Assembly (NCBI GenBank): GCA_030549815.1
Contig: JAUQQQ010000007.1
Location: 59,014-123,013, forward strand
Direction of reading: 5' to 3'
Length of the DNA stretch: 64,000 bases
Source: a bacterium
GTDB taxonomy: Bacteria; DRYD01
Shown here: positions 16,690 through 24,881 of the stretch, in pieces
How positions within the stretch are numbered: position 1 is the stretch's first letter
Layout: every line of letters starts with the position of its first letter
Made by a program: the position numbers and the translations under genes
The notes under the pieces: generated by a model
The model's database searches: none
Told to the model about the DNA's origin: nothing
The model's input: only the letters and a program-made list of their open reading frames with translations

Positions 16690-16790
16690 AAAAGAGAAAA
16701 GCCTCTGCACTGGGGTCTAACTCCTATATTCGTGTAAGCTTTAGGAGGAAGCTCCTCGTTTTAACGAGGAGAGGAGGTCACTATACCATT
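16690..16790 (+). ncRNA. Omega-RNA-like right end of an IS200/IS605-type element
   Basis: The stretch CACTGGGGTCTAACTCC, then GTAAGCTTTAGGAGGAAGC, then the perfect hairpin CTCCTCG-TTTTAA-CGAGGAG and finally AGGAGGTCACTA has the layout of the 3' end of TnpB guide RNAs (omega RNA), where the hairpin precedes a GGTCAC terminus and the next bases act as guide. No tnpB lies upstream on this strand; the nearby TnpB fragment is on the other strand. It may be a solitary, possibly still transcribed, relic. Confidence 0.55.
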
Positions 16791-16967
16791 TAAAGGTTAG
16801 GTATTGGGTAAACCTTCTCTAATTGACATTCTGATACTCACTCGGAAAATCTCTGGTTCCTAAGGAAACCTTTTACATTTAAATTTCTAAGAATAATAGT
16901 TAGTTTTTCATTTTGACACTTCTTAGATTGTTTATGATATCCAAGATACTATTAATAGAATAAAAAA

Positions 16968-17177
16968 TTAATCACTTGGCAAAATATTTTGTATAAGATT
17001 TTTCAAAGATTTTGTTAATTGTTTCGTAAATGTTTCTTTGGTTTCATTATCTAAATTTTCATAGATTACGTAAGCTATAACTCCTAAAGTAGCACCGAGT
17101 AAAGCAGATAAAAGTATCTTCCTTTTTGAATATTTTACCTCTCTTTTTTCTTCAACTTTCTCCATCGATAATTCCAT
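16968..17177 (-). CDS. Small YtxH-like membrane protein
   Basis: A 69-residue protein with one membrane helix (KILLSALLGATLGVIAYVIY, glycine-rich as in YtxH-type proteins) and an amphipathic charged tail ending in KSLKNLIQNILPSD. A strong ribosome-binding site (AAAGGAGGTATAAAATG) supports the start. It is 12 bp downstream of another small membrane protein gene. The function is unknown. Confidence 0.75.
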   Translation of the reverse strand: MELSMEKVEEKREVKYSKRKILLSALLGATLGVIAYVIYENLDNETKETFTKQLTKSLKNLIQNILPSD

Positions 17178-17189
17178 TTTATACCTCCT

Positions 17190-17708
17190 TTATTTTACCT
17201 TATCAAAGATAGTAGATCTTTTTCGTGGCAGTTTAGTAAAGTATTTTTCATATATGGGTGTAGATTCCAATTGTCTCGACCTATTATATATTGAAATCGA
17301 AATAGAAATTAAAATAAATAAAATCAACACAAAAAAAATTATTAATAAACTATTCCTATTACTCTTTTTAGGACTATTCTGAAAGTCAAAAGTAGTATTA
17401 TCCGTGTTAGTTTGTTGGTAATAATTTGTATTTCTATAATTTTCCTCTTTTTTTGTGGATTGTATATATTTCCCACTACTATAGTATTCTTGAAAAACAT
17501 TTGGTTTATAATAATATATCGGAGGGGGTTTTTCGTTTTTTAGTTCAGGATCCTCAGGATCTAAATCCGGACTCTTGTAATTAGGATCATGCTTATACAT
17601 TAAATCCTTTGGAGGAACAGCAACACCAGAATAGGATACCAATGTAGAAAACAGAATAAATATAAATGTGAATATTACAGTTAAAATACCTAAACCAATC
17701 CTTAACAT
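17190..17708 (-). CDS. Hypothetical protein with two membrane segments and a Pro/Tyr/Asn-rich middle
   Basis: 172 residues. Hydrophobic segment 1 (LGILTVIFTFIFILFSTLV) could be a signal or anchor; segment 2 (NSLLIIFFVLILFILISISI) lies near residue 130. Between them is a disordered stretch rich in Pro, Tyr, Asn and Gln. AGAGGTAATT precedes the ATG. Its 5' end meets that of hemW on the opposite strand, and the two starts overlap or nearly touch. I do not recognise a family. Confidence 0.6.
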   Translation of the reverse strand: MLRIGLGILTVIFTFIFILFSTLVSYSGVAVPPKDLMYKHDPNYKSPDLDPEDPELKNEKPPPIYYYKPNVFQEYYSSGKYIQSTKKEENYRNTNYYQQTNTDNTTFDFQNSPKKSNRNSLLIIFFVLILFILISISISIYNRSRQLESTPIYEKYFTKLPRKRSTIFDKVK

Positions 17709-18759
17709 AATTACCTCTATTAATAATTTAGGTATTTACATCCATTATCCCTTTTGTATAAAGAAATGTTTTTACTGTGATTTTTATAAAACAACAACAC
17801 CACAAAAATACTTCGAAAAAAAAATAATAGAAGAAATAAAAAAAATGAAAGAAGATTTAATAAAAATAGGATATCAATTCTCACCTGTAGGAACAATTTA
17901 TTTTGGAGGAGGAACTCCCTCATTAATGCCCATCCACACCTTAGAAAAAATTATAAACTATATTAATTTAGAATTCGAAACCTATAAAGATATAGAAATA
18001 ACAATAGAAGCAAACCCAGAATCTATAAACCTTACATACCTAAAAAATTTAAAATCAATAGGAATAAACAGAATTAGCATAGGAATTCAATCATTCAATA
18101 TATTCGGTTTAAGAATTATGGGAAGAATTCATAACCCTACAGATATACTACAAAATATTAAAATAATACAAAAATGTTTTGACAACTACAACCTCGACTT
18201 CATCTTACTCTATCCATACCAAACTATACAATCCTTGAAAAATGACTTAAAAACAATAATTTCAATTACTCCACCACACCTGTCATTCTACATGATGGAT
18301 ATCGATAAAAAAAACCTCTACCCTACAACACTTATAAACAAAATAAAAAAACTACACGAACAAGCAGATAAATACTACAATCTCATAATAGATCAACTAT
18401 CAAAAACTTACGAACACTATGAAATATCAAATTTTGCTATTAATAAACTATATTGCAAACACAATATAAAATACTGGTATTACGGAGACTATATAGGACT
18501 TGGCCCATCAGCAGTATCAAAAATAACCATAAACCAGAACGCATATAGAATACAAAACTTACCAAACAATAAAAAATATACCGAAAAAATAGATACCAAT
18601 AAACAAATAGAAGAAAAAATAATGTTAGGTCTAAGAACTAAATGGGGAATAATCATTAATAACCAACAAATAAAACTTAATTCATTCTCAAACTATAATA
18701 TACAAGTATTAGAAATTTTAGAAAAATCTCGACAAACTTCGGAAAAATTTTACATTTGA
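17668..18759 (+). CDS. hemW: HemW-like radical SAM protein (heme chaperone)
   Basis: GIYIHYPFCIKKCFYCDFY contains the CxxxCxxC iron-sulfur motif and extra Cys of HemW, followed by GTIYFGGGTPSLM, IGIQSF and the C-terminal IMLGLRTKWG. HemW delivers heme in respiration and is often misannotated as coproporphyrinogen dehydrogenase. The only standard start is GTG at 17668, giving a 17-residue extension and a 41-bp overlap with the divergent gene. An ATT at 17719 would begin MNNLGIYIHYPFC, the normal HemW start, but I see no ribosome-binding site. At about 346-363 residues it is slightly short for HemW. Confidence 0.85.
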   Translation: MNITVKIPKPILNIITSINNLGIYIHYPFCIKKCFYCDFYKTTTPQKYFEKKIIEEIKKMKEDLIKIGYQFSPVGTIYFGGGTPSLMPIHTLEKIINYINLEFETYKDIEITIEANPESINLTYLKNLKSIGINRISIGIQSFNIFGLRIMGRIHNPTDILQNIKIIQKCFDNYNLDFILLYPYQTIQSLKNDLKTIISITPPHLSFYMMDIDKKNLYPTTLINKIKKLHEQADKYYNLIIDQLSKTYEHYEISNFAINKLYCKHNIKYWYYGDYIGLGPSAVSKITINQNAYRIQNLPNNKKYTEKIDTNKQIEEKIMLGLRTKWGIIINNQQIKLNSFSNYNIQVLEILEKSRQTSEKFYI

Positions 18760-18860
18760 AAATTATAATTAATATTTTTAACAAAACAAAGTTGGTTATG
18801 TTTAGCTAAATTATTAAAAAATAATAGGAAGAAAAATTTTAACAAAAGGAGGTTTTATCA

Positions 18861-19943
18861 ATGCTTAATATTAATTATAACTATAACATTCCTAACCAAA
18901 TGCAACTTTACACCAATATAATAAGAAATAATCAATTTAATAATGAATTTAACTTAGATAAAATAAACGTCAATCCAATATTAAGTTCCCTACCATCAAT
19001 AGATACTTTCGGAGGATTTGGAATTAATCCCATCAAAAACAATAATCTTACCTTCAATCCATTCTTTCCCGATTTAAACTTTTTGATTTTCCTTTTAAGT
19101 CTCATACTTAGCAACTTTGGGAATTTTCCTCCAATACCTAACCTACCACCTACACCACCAATATCTTCCCCCATATCATTACCATCTCCAATTCCACCAA
19201 AAAACCCCAGATATAAACCCAATATAAGACCTATACAACCAAACAACATAACTCCAACACTACCAATATCAAGATTCATAACAACACCACAAATAGCAGG
19301 ATTTAACCCACCTACACAAAATATTCCTATAAACCAACCGACCATAAACAATAATAATCAAAATAACCAAATAAATTTTCAAAATCAAGAAAATCAAGCA
19401 CAAAATCCAACAAACAATGCCACCAATACAACAAATAATACAACAAATAATACATCAAATGCTGCACAAGACACTCAACAAAACGCTCCTACAAATCAAC
19501 AAAACAACCAAAATAATCAAAATAGGGAATACGATATTGAATTTATAAAGAGGTTTGAAGGATTCAGCCCAACACCATACGGAGATTATCAACAGCTTTC
19601 CATCGGATATGGAACCAGAGCTAAAAGTCCAAATGAAGTTATAACAAAAGAAGAAGCAGAACAAAGAATGATCGAGCACATAGAAAACGTCGTTAAACCA
19701 GGAATAATAAACATCATAGGACAAGAAAGATGGAATAACTTGGATTATAATCAAAAAACTGCTCTCATAAGCTTAGCATATAACTTAGGAGTTCCAGGAT
19801 CAAGCGAAATACTAAAACTTGTTAGAGATGGAAACATACAAGGAGCAGCAGAAGAAATGAAACAATACGTCCACGCTAATGGACAAGTTTTAGAAGGATT
19901 GGTTAGAAGAAGAGAAGCAGAAGCCAAACTCCTCCTCTCCTAA
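18861..19943 (+). CDS. GH24 (T4-type) lysozyme with a long disordered N-terminal region
   Basis: The last 140 residues form an endolysin domain: FIKRFEGFSPTPYGD has the catalytic Glu and Asp region, followed by LSIGYGTRAKSP (Thr), NQKTALISLAYNLG and VLEGLVRRREAEAKLLL. It should cut peptidoglycan. Residues 1-220 are low-complexity, rich in Asn, Pro, Gln, Ile and Thr, with one hydrophobic patch (LNFLIFLLSLILSNFG, about residues 73-88) but no standard signal peptide. AAAGGAGGTTTTATC precedes the ATG. No other phage genes are adjacent, so it may be a host wall-remodelling or antibacterial enzyme. It converges on uvrB with 10 bp between stops. Confidence 0.88.
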   Translation: MLNINYNYNIPNQMQLYTNIIRNNQFNNEFNLDKINVNPILSSLPSIDTFGGFGINPIKNNNLTFNPFFPDLNFLIFLLSLILSNFGNFPPIPNLPPTPPISSPISLPSPIPPKNPRYKPNIRPIQPNNITPTLPISRFITTPQIAGFNPPTQNIPINQPTINNNNQNNQINFQNQENQAQNPTNNATNTTNNTTNNTSNAAQDTQQNAPTNQQNNQNNQNREYDIEFIKRFEGFSPTPYGDYQQLSIGYGTRAKSPNEVITKEEAEQRMIEHIENVVKPGIINIIGQERWNNLDYNQKTALISLAYNLGVPGSSEILKLVRDGNIQGAAEEMKQYVHANGQVLEGLVRRREAEAKLLLS

Positions 19944-19953
19944 ACGATTCATT

Positions 19954-21960
19954 CTAAACCTTAGAGAATTCTTGAATAATCTTTAATTTTTCTCTCATAA
20001 CAATAGCTTGCTCAAATTCCATCTTATCAGCAAAATCTTTCATACTTCTCTGTAAATACCTCTTTAATTCTTCTAACTGTTTCCTACTAAGTTTTTCCAA
20101 ATAACTAATAAACTCATCATCATCCAAATAAGCTAAATCCTGAATAGTAAATACTTCATGATCCTTTCCAATCAACTGAAAAACAATCTTTAAAATATCC
20201 TTAGGCTTAGGAGGAATACTCTTAGGTATTATACCATTTTCAATGTTATACCTAATCTGAAAATCTCTTCTCCTACTTATTTCATCAATTGCTTCTTTAA
20301 TAGCTGGGGTAATAGAATCGGTGAAAATAACAACTTTAGAGGCCATATTTCTTGCTGCTCTACCCGCTAACTGTATAATACTATTCTTGCTTCTCAAAAA
20401 ACCTTGCTTATCCCCATCAAGTATAACAACAGTTGAAACTTCGGGTAAATCCAAACCCTCCCTCAATAAATTAACACCAACTATAACATCATACAACCCT
20501 TTCCTAAAATCAAATAAAATTTTAACCCTATCTAAAGGCTTTATTTTAGAATGTAAAAAAGTCGATTGGATAGAATTAAGAACAAGATACTCACTTAGAT
20601 CCTCAGCCATTTTTTGGGTCAAAACATTAACAATAACCCTATTATTACTTTCTTTCTCTTTCTTAACTATATCGATAACCTGAGAAACAACATTTCTATT
20701 TTCTTCAATAATCAATTCAGGATCAACAATACCGCTTGGCCTAACAAGAAGTTCAACAACATTGCCTTGACTCATCTCAAAATCTCCTGGAGTTGCAGAT
20801 ACAAAAACAACCCTCTTTACCTTATCCCAAAACTCCTCAAATTTAAGAGGTCTATTATCAAGACAAGAAGGCAACCTAAAACCATACTCCACCAAAATCT
20901 CCTTCCTACTCCTATCAGATTTATACATCGCTTTCAATTGAGGAACGGTAACATGACTTTCATCAATAAAAACAATAAAATCTGTGGAAAAATAATCAAG
21001 CAAAGTGTAAGGAGTACTACCAGGAGGCCTACCTGATAAATACCGAGAATAATTCTCAACTCCAGGACAAGTCCCAAATTTAGACAACATAGCAATATCG
21101 TATTCAACCCTTGTTTTTAATCTCTCAGCCTCAACAACTTTACCCATCCTTAATAATTCATCATATCTTTTTTGCAAATCAATCTTAATCTCATTAATAG
21201 CCCTTAAAATCATATCGTATGAAGAAAGATATATTTTCGCAGGGTATATAGTAAAAACATCAACTTCACTAACTTTCTTAAAACTGATAGGTTCAACTAA
21301 GAATAAATGTTCAACTCTTTCATCATCCAAATCTATCCTCAATACTCTATCTTCACCAGCAGGAAAAACATAAATTGTATTTCCCCTAATTCTAAAATTA
21401 CCTTGTTTAAAATCATATTCATTATTTTCATAATGAACTTTTACTAACTTTCCTGTGAATTCATCTACATTAATTTTTTGATCCTTGTAAACATTAATAA
21501 AAGACTGTTCATATACCTCAGGAGAACCCAAATTGTATATACAAGAAACACTGGAAACGATAATCGAATAAGGATTAGATATAGCAGCCTGTGTTGCTCT
21601 ATGTCTTAATTTATCAATCACCATATTTATAACTGCTTCTTTTTCAAGATATAAATCTTGTTGGGGAATATAAGACTCTGGCCTGTAAAAATCGTAATAA
21701 CTGATAAAATACTCAACTTGATTATCAGGAAAGAAATTTTTGAATTCTCCAAAAAGTTGAGCAGCTAAAACTTTGTTATGGGATATAATCAAAGCAGGCT
21801 TCTGCAACTTTTCTATAACAGAAGCCATCACAAAAGTCTTACCCGAACCTGTAACACCTAACAAAGTAGTAGCTTTATTCTTCTCTATACTATCAACTAA
21901 TTTATCAACCGCTTCTTTCTGAGCTTTAGTTAAACTATAATTAGATTTTAAAACAAACAT
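19954..21960 (-). CDS. uvrB: Excinuclease ABC subunit B
   Basis: 668 residues, full length. TLLGVTGSGKTFVMASV is Walker A, YYDFYRPESYIPQ and the beta-hairpin region follow, FIDESHVTVPQ is motif II, and ILDGDKQGFLRS and IQLAGRAARN are motifs V and VI. The C-terminal UVR coiled coil (DFADKMEFEQAIVMREKLK) for UvrC contact is present. It loads onto damaged DNA in nucleotide excision repair. It starts 2 bp after the lspA stop. No unusual residues seen. Confidence 0.97.
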   Translation of the reverse strand: MFVLKSNYSLTKAQKEAVDKLVDSIEKNKATTLLGVTGSGKTFVMASVIEKLQKPALIISHNKVLAAQLFGEFKNFFPDNQVEYFISYYDFYRPESYIPQQDLYLEKEAVINMVIDKLRHRATQAAISNPYSIIVSSVSCIYNLGSPEVYEQSFINVYKDQKINVDEFTGKLVKVHYENNEYDFKQGNFRIRGNTIYVFPAGEDRVLRIDLDDERVEHLFLVEPISFKKVSEVDVFTIYPAKIYLSSYDMILRAINEIKIDLQKRYDELLRMGKVVEAERLKTRVEYDIAMLSKFGTCPGVENYSRYLSGRPPGSTPYTLLDYFSTDFIVFIDESHVTVPQLKAMYKSDRSRKEILVEYGFRLPSCLDNRPLKFEEFWDKVKRVVFVSATPGDFEMSQGNVVELLVRPSGIVDPELIIEENRNVVSQVIDIVKKEKESNNRVIVNVLTQKMAEDLSEYLVLNSIQSTFLHSKIKPLDRVKILFDFRKGLYDVIVGVNLLREGLDLPEVSTVVILDGDKQGFLRSKNSIIQLAGRAARNMASKVVIFTDSITPAIKEAIDEISRRRDFQIRYNIENGIIPKSIPPKPKDILKIVFQLIGKDHEVFTIQDLAYLDDDEFISYLEKLSRKQLEELKRYLQRSMKDFADKMEFEQAIVMREKLKIIQEFSKV

Positions 21961-21962
21961 AA

Positions 21963-22397
21963 CTACTTTCTATCAAAAATGAAACAAGCTACTAACAATG
22001 TAACACCAATAGAAACAAATACATCAGCAAGATTAAAAACGGGAAAATTTAATATTGAAATAAAATCCACCACCTTCCCGTGTATTAATCTATCTATCAA
22101 ATTACCAACACCACCAGCACTAACAAAAACGAGGGAAACAAGATATAGAAATTTATACCGATTTTCAGCCTTATTGTAAAGATAAAAAATGATAAAACTG
22201 AATAGAATAAGAATAAAACTATTGACGATCAAATATTGTTCATTAGACATCAATTTAAAACCAAAAGCACTGCCTTCATTATAAACCAGTATTATATCGA
22301 AAAAATTAGAACTAAATCTAAAGCCATCAAGAACTATTTTTTTAGTATATTGATCGATTAGAATAAGGATGATTAAAAGAGGTATTAATGATTTCAT
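21963..22397 (-). CDS. lspA: Lipoprotein signal peptidase (signal peptidase II)
   Basis: A 144-residue, four-helix membrane aspartyl protease. Catalytic residues appear in GGVGNLIDRLIHGKVVDFI and FNLADVFVSIG; YNEGSAFG is the other signature. It matures lipoproteins such as those encoded at 30346-31764 and 33374-33913. The lspA start lies 7 bp from the 3' end of the tRNA-Arg gene. Confidence 0.95.
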   Translation of the reverse strand: MKSLIPLLIILILIDQYTKKIVLDGFRFSSNFFDIILVYNEGSAFGFKLMSNEQYLIVNSFILILFSFIIFYLYNKAENRYKFLYLVSLVFVSAGGVGNLIDRLIHGKVVDFISILNFPVFNLADVFVSIGVTLLVACFIFDRK

Positions 22398-22404
22398 ATT
22401 GATT

Positions 22405-22478
22405 TGTGCCCGGGGGGACTCGAACCCCCAACCTCAGGATCCGCAATCCTACGCTCTATCCACTTGAGCTACGGGCAC
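22405..22478 (-). tRNA. tRNA-Arg(GCG)
   Basis: The minus strand folds into a standard cloverleaf: acceptor GTGCCCG with CGGGCAC, D-arm GCTC...GAGC, anticodon loop TTGCGGA reading CGC/CGU arginine codons, and T-arm GGGGGTTCGAGTCCCCC. CCA is not encoded. Its 5' 23 bases are also the last codons and the TAG stop of hisC. Confidence 0.97.
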
Positions 22479-23601
22479 CCAACACCTCTCCCAACTTCTC
22501 TATAAATAATTCATTATCCTGCCTAAACGGACTTATCGTAACTCTAATGTAAGAACCCATATTCATATCACTGGCAGGTCGTACTATTATGCCTCTTCTT
22601 AATAAATCGTTATAAACCCTCATATGATCATCAACCTTAATAGCGATAAAATTAGAATAAGTAGGAATATATTCAATACCTATCTTTTCAAATCTTTTAT
22701 ATAAATAATACTTCTCCTTTATAATTTTTCTAATCCTTCTTAAAATTTTTGGATAAATTTCTAAAGAATAAATAACAGCTTTTTGAGCCAAGGTATTAAC
22801 ATTGAAAGGAAGCCTAATATTGTTTATAGCCTTTATAATGTGTTTATTTGAAACAGCAATACCCACTCTTAAACCAGCCAAAGAGAAAACCTTAGAAAAA
22901 GTTCGTAGAACAATAACATTCTCAAAATTTTTGAACAATTTAATCCCATCATGATAATCAGGATGATCTACAAACTCAAAATAAGCCTCATCCAATATAA
23001 CTATAATCTCCTTTTCCAAAGCATACTTGAGAACCTCAATCAACTCACTGTTTGTTATAATACTACCCGTGGGATTATTAGGACTACAAATAACTAAAAC
23101 CTTAACTTTTGTTTTCTTTTCCATCTTCTTCAAATTTTGGATAATATCATCGGCTTTTATTTCATAATTAGGAGGTTGAAGGTTGTAAGTAAGAAAATTA
23201 GCACCAAAAAGATTAGAATCGATATAGTAAATAGCAAAAGTTGGATGAGGAGCAAATAAATTATCACCTTCTCTCACCAAAACATGAAAAATATATCTTA
23301 TTATTTCAACAACACCATTACCAACAGTAATATTATCAATATCAACTCCATAAAAAGAGGATAACTTATGAAGCAAATAATACATACTATCATCAGGATA
23401 ATAATGAACACCTTCTAAATCTTTTTTTAATTTTTTCAATATTTCCTTATCAACACCGAATAAATTTTCATTAGACGCTAATTTTAAAATTCTAACATCT
23501 TTATTACCAAATATTTCCCTCTTTATTTCTTCTATAGGTTTTCCTGCTTTATATCTTTGCAAATTGTAAGCCCTTCTATCAATATATTGTTCTATCCACA
23601 T
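22456..23601 (-). CDS. hisC: Histidinol-phosphate aminotransferase
   Basis: A 381-residue PLP enzyme (fold type I) for histidine biosynthesis. It shows LASNENLFG, VICSPNNPTGSIITNSEL, IVILDEAYFEF and the PLP lysine in VLRTFSKVFSLAGLRVGI. The C-terminus runs into the tRNA-Arg gene, so the last seven residues (GARSSSG) and the stop are written in tRNA sequence. No other his genes are adjacent. Related aminotransferases could share these motifs, but HisC fits best. Confidence 0.88.
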   Translation of the reverse strand: MWIEQYIDRRAYNLQRYKAGKPIEEIKREIFGNKDVRILKLASNENLFGVDKEILKKLKKDLEGVHYYPDDSMYYLLHKLSSFYGVDIDNITVGNGVVEIIRYIFHVLVREGDNLFAPHPTFAIYYIDSNLFGANFLTYNLQPPNYEIKADDIIQNLKKMEKKTKVKVLVICSPNNPTGSIITNSELIEVLKYALEKEIIVILDEAYFEFVDHPDYHDGIKLFKNFENVIVLRTFSKVFSLAGLRVGIAVSNKHIIKAINNIRLPFNVNTLAQKAVIYSLEIYPKILRRIRKIIKEKYYLYKRFEKIGIEYIPTYSNFIAIKVDDHMRVYNDLLRRGIIVRPASDMNMGSYIRVTISPFRQDNELFIEKLGEVLGARSSSG

Positions 23602-23602
23602 A

Positions 23603-23959
23603 TTATTCCCCTTTAATCATTATTTTGTCATTATCGTACAGAAGCCATATTTGGGTTGGAACATATAGTTTCTTTATTCCCAGCTTTTTTTTAATGTTAT
23701 CAATACTGCCAAAAGACGTAATTAAATCTGTATAAATACTAAGATCATTATTTAGAATTTTTAACAATTCTTGATTAGAAGAATACTCTCTTTCAAGATT
23801 ATTTTTTACCGAAAGCAAGAAGATATATACTAAAACCAAAGCAAAAAAAAGTAAGTAGAAACCTACATTAATAAATTTACTAAAAATAAACCTGAATTCT
23901 TTTTTTATTTTTTCTTCTTCTTCCTTTAATTCCTCTTCACTTAATTCTATTAATATCAT
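23603..23959 (-). CDS. Small bitopic protein, possibly FtsL/DivIC-like
   Basis: 118 residues: charged N-terminal region, one membrane helix (VGFYLLFFALVLVYIFLLSV, about residues 32-51), a coiled-coil stretch, then LGIKKLYVPTQIWLLYDND. This layout and the Leu-Gly then Tyr-x-Pro ending are like division proteins FtsL and DivIC. There is no division gene nearby, so the assignment is a suggestion. Its start overlaps the end of the deacetylase-family gene by 23 bp, and hisC begins right after it. Confidence 0.65.
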   Translation of the reverse strand: MILIELSEEELKEEEEKIKKEFRFIFSKFINVGFYLLFFALVLVYIFLLSVKNNLEREYSSNQELLKILNNDLSIYTDLITSFGSIDNIKKKLGIKKLYVPTQIWLLYDNDKIMIKGE

Positions 23960-24878
23960 CCTCTACTACCTCTTTAAGGACATTTAAATTATATCCTCCC
24001 TCTAAAACAAAAATTAAATTCTTTCCACCAGCTTTACTAATAATTATATCCTTTATTTTTTTTATGCCATTACTTGAACAAGTCATGTATGTTATAGGAT
24101 CATGAGAATGAATATCATAACCACTTGAAACAATAAGAAAATCCGGTTGAAAAGAATCAAAAACAGAGATAAATTCATTCTCATAAATATTAATCAATTC
24201 TTTATCACCAGCATAAATAGATAAAGGGAAATTATAAGTATACCCATATCCTTCAGATCTACCTTTTTCAGAAAGAGAGCCAGTAAAAGGATAAAACGGA
24301 TAAGCATGAGTAGAAAAATACAAAACACTACTATCTTCATAGAATATTTCTTGGGTTCCATTACCATGATGAGCATCAAAATCTACTATCATTATCTTCT
24401 TCATGTTATACTGTTTTTGTATAAATCTTGCCAAAACAGCAACATTATTTATAATACAAAACCCCATTGCTCTATTAGATTCTGCATGATGCCCCGGTGG
24501 CCTTATGTAAGCAAATCCCATCCCATTACTTCTTATAATCCTATCACAAAGCCCAAATAATAATTCTAAATTAGTAAAAACCACATCCAAAGTATGAGGA
24601 GTTATATAAGTATCAGGGTCAAGAAAATCAATTTTCTTTATTTTCTTTACCTTCTGGATTAATAAATCAATATAATCATGCTTATGAACTAATTTAACCC
24701 AAGAAATTATTTCATCAGAATATCTAAGTTCATTTGCAACAAAAAAATCAGCTTTTATTTCTTTCTTTTCCCTTATTTCCTTTATTTTGGAAATAATAAC
24801 TTTAGTTCTTTCAGAATTTTCCACATGATTATCTAAATCATGTAAGTAATCTAACTCATTGTAAGCTATACTAATCAT
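23937..24878 (-). CDS. Histone-deacetylase/AcuC-family amidohydrolase
   Basis: A 313-residue zinc enzyme of the arginase-deacetylase fold. RPPGHHAE has the His-His catalytic pair, MIVDFDAHHGNGTQEIFY the metal ligands, IVSSGYDIHSHDP the second Asp, and VLEGGYN the C-terminal Tyr region. Bacterial members deacetylate acetyl-lysine, polyamines or small amides; the substrate cannot be read here. It overlaps the next gene by 23 bp. Confidence 0.92.
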   Translation of the reverse strand: MISIAYNELDYLHDLDNHVENSERTKVIISKIKEIREKKEIKADFFVANELRYSDEIISWVKLVHKHDYIDLLIQKVKKIKKIDFLDPDTYITPHTLDVVFTNLELLFGLCDRIIRSNGMGFAYIRPPGHHAESNRAMGFCIINNVAVLARFIQKQYNMKKIMIVDFDAHHGNGTQEIFYEDSSVLYFSTHAYPFYPFTGSLSEKGRSEGYGYTYNFPLSIYAGDKELINIYENEFISVFDSFQPDFLIVSSGYDIHSHDPITYMTCSSNGIKKIKDIIISKAGGKNLIFVLEGGYNLNVLKEVVEDDINRIK

Positions 24879-24881
24879 AAT

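Noticed and set aside
16690-16790. A riboswitch upstream of the 16.9-17.7 kb genes
   Set aside because: It is on the plus strand while those genes are on the minus strand, and it ends in an IS605-type GGTCAC terminus.
18932-19351. A 139-residue Gly-rich frame antisense to the lysozyme gene
   Set aside because: It mirrors the Pro/Asn-rich codons of the real gene and has no ribosome-binding site or domain.
18861-19943. Prophage lysis cassette
   Set aside because: No holin, structural or integrase gene is nearby; neighbours are hemW and uvrB.
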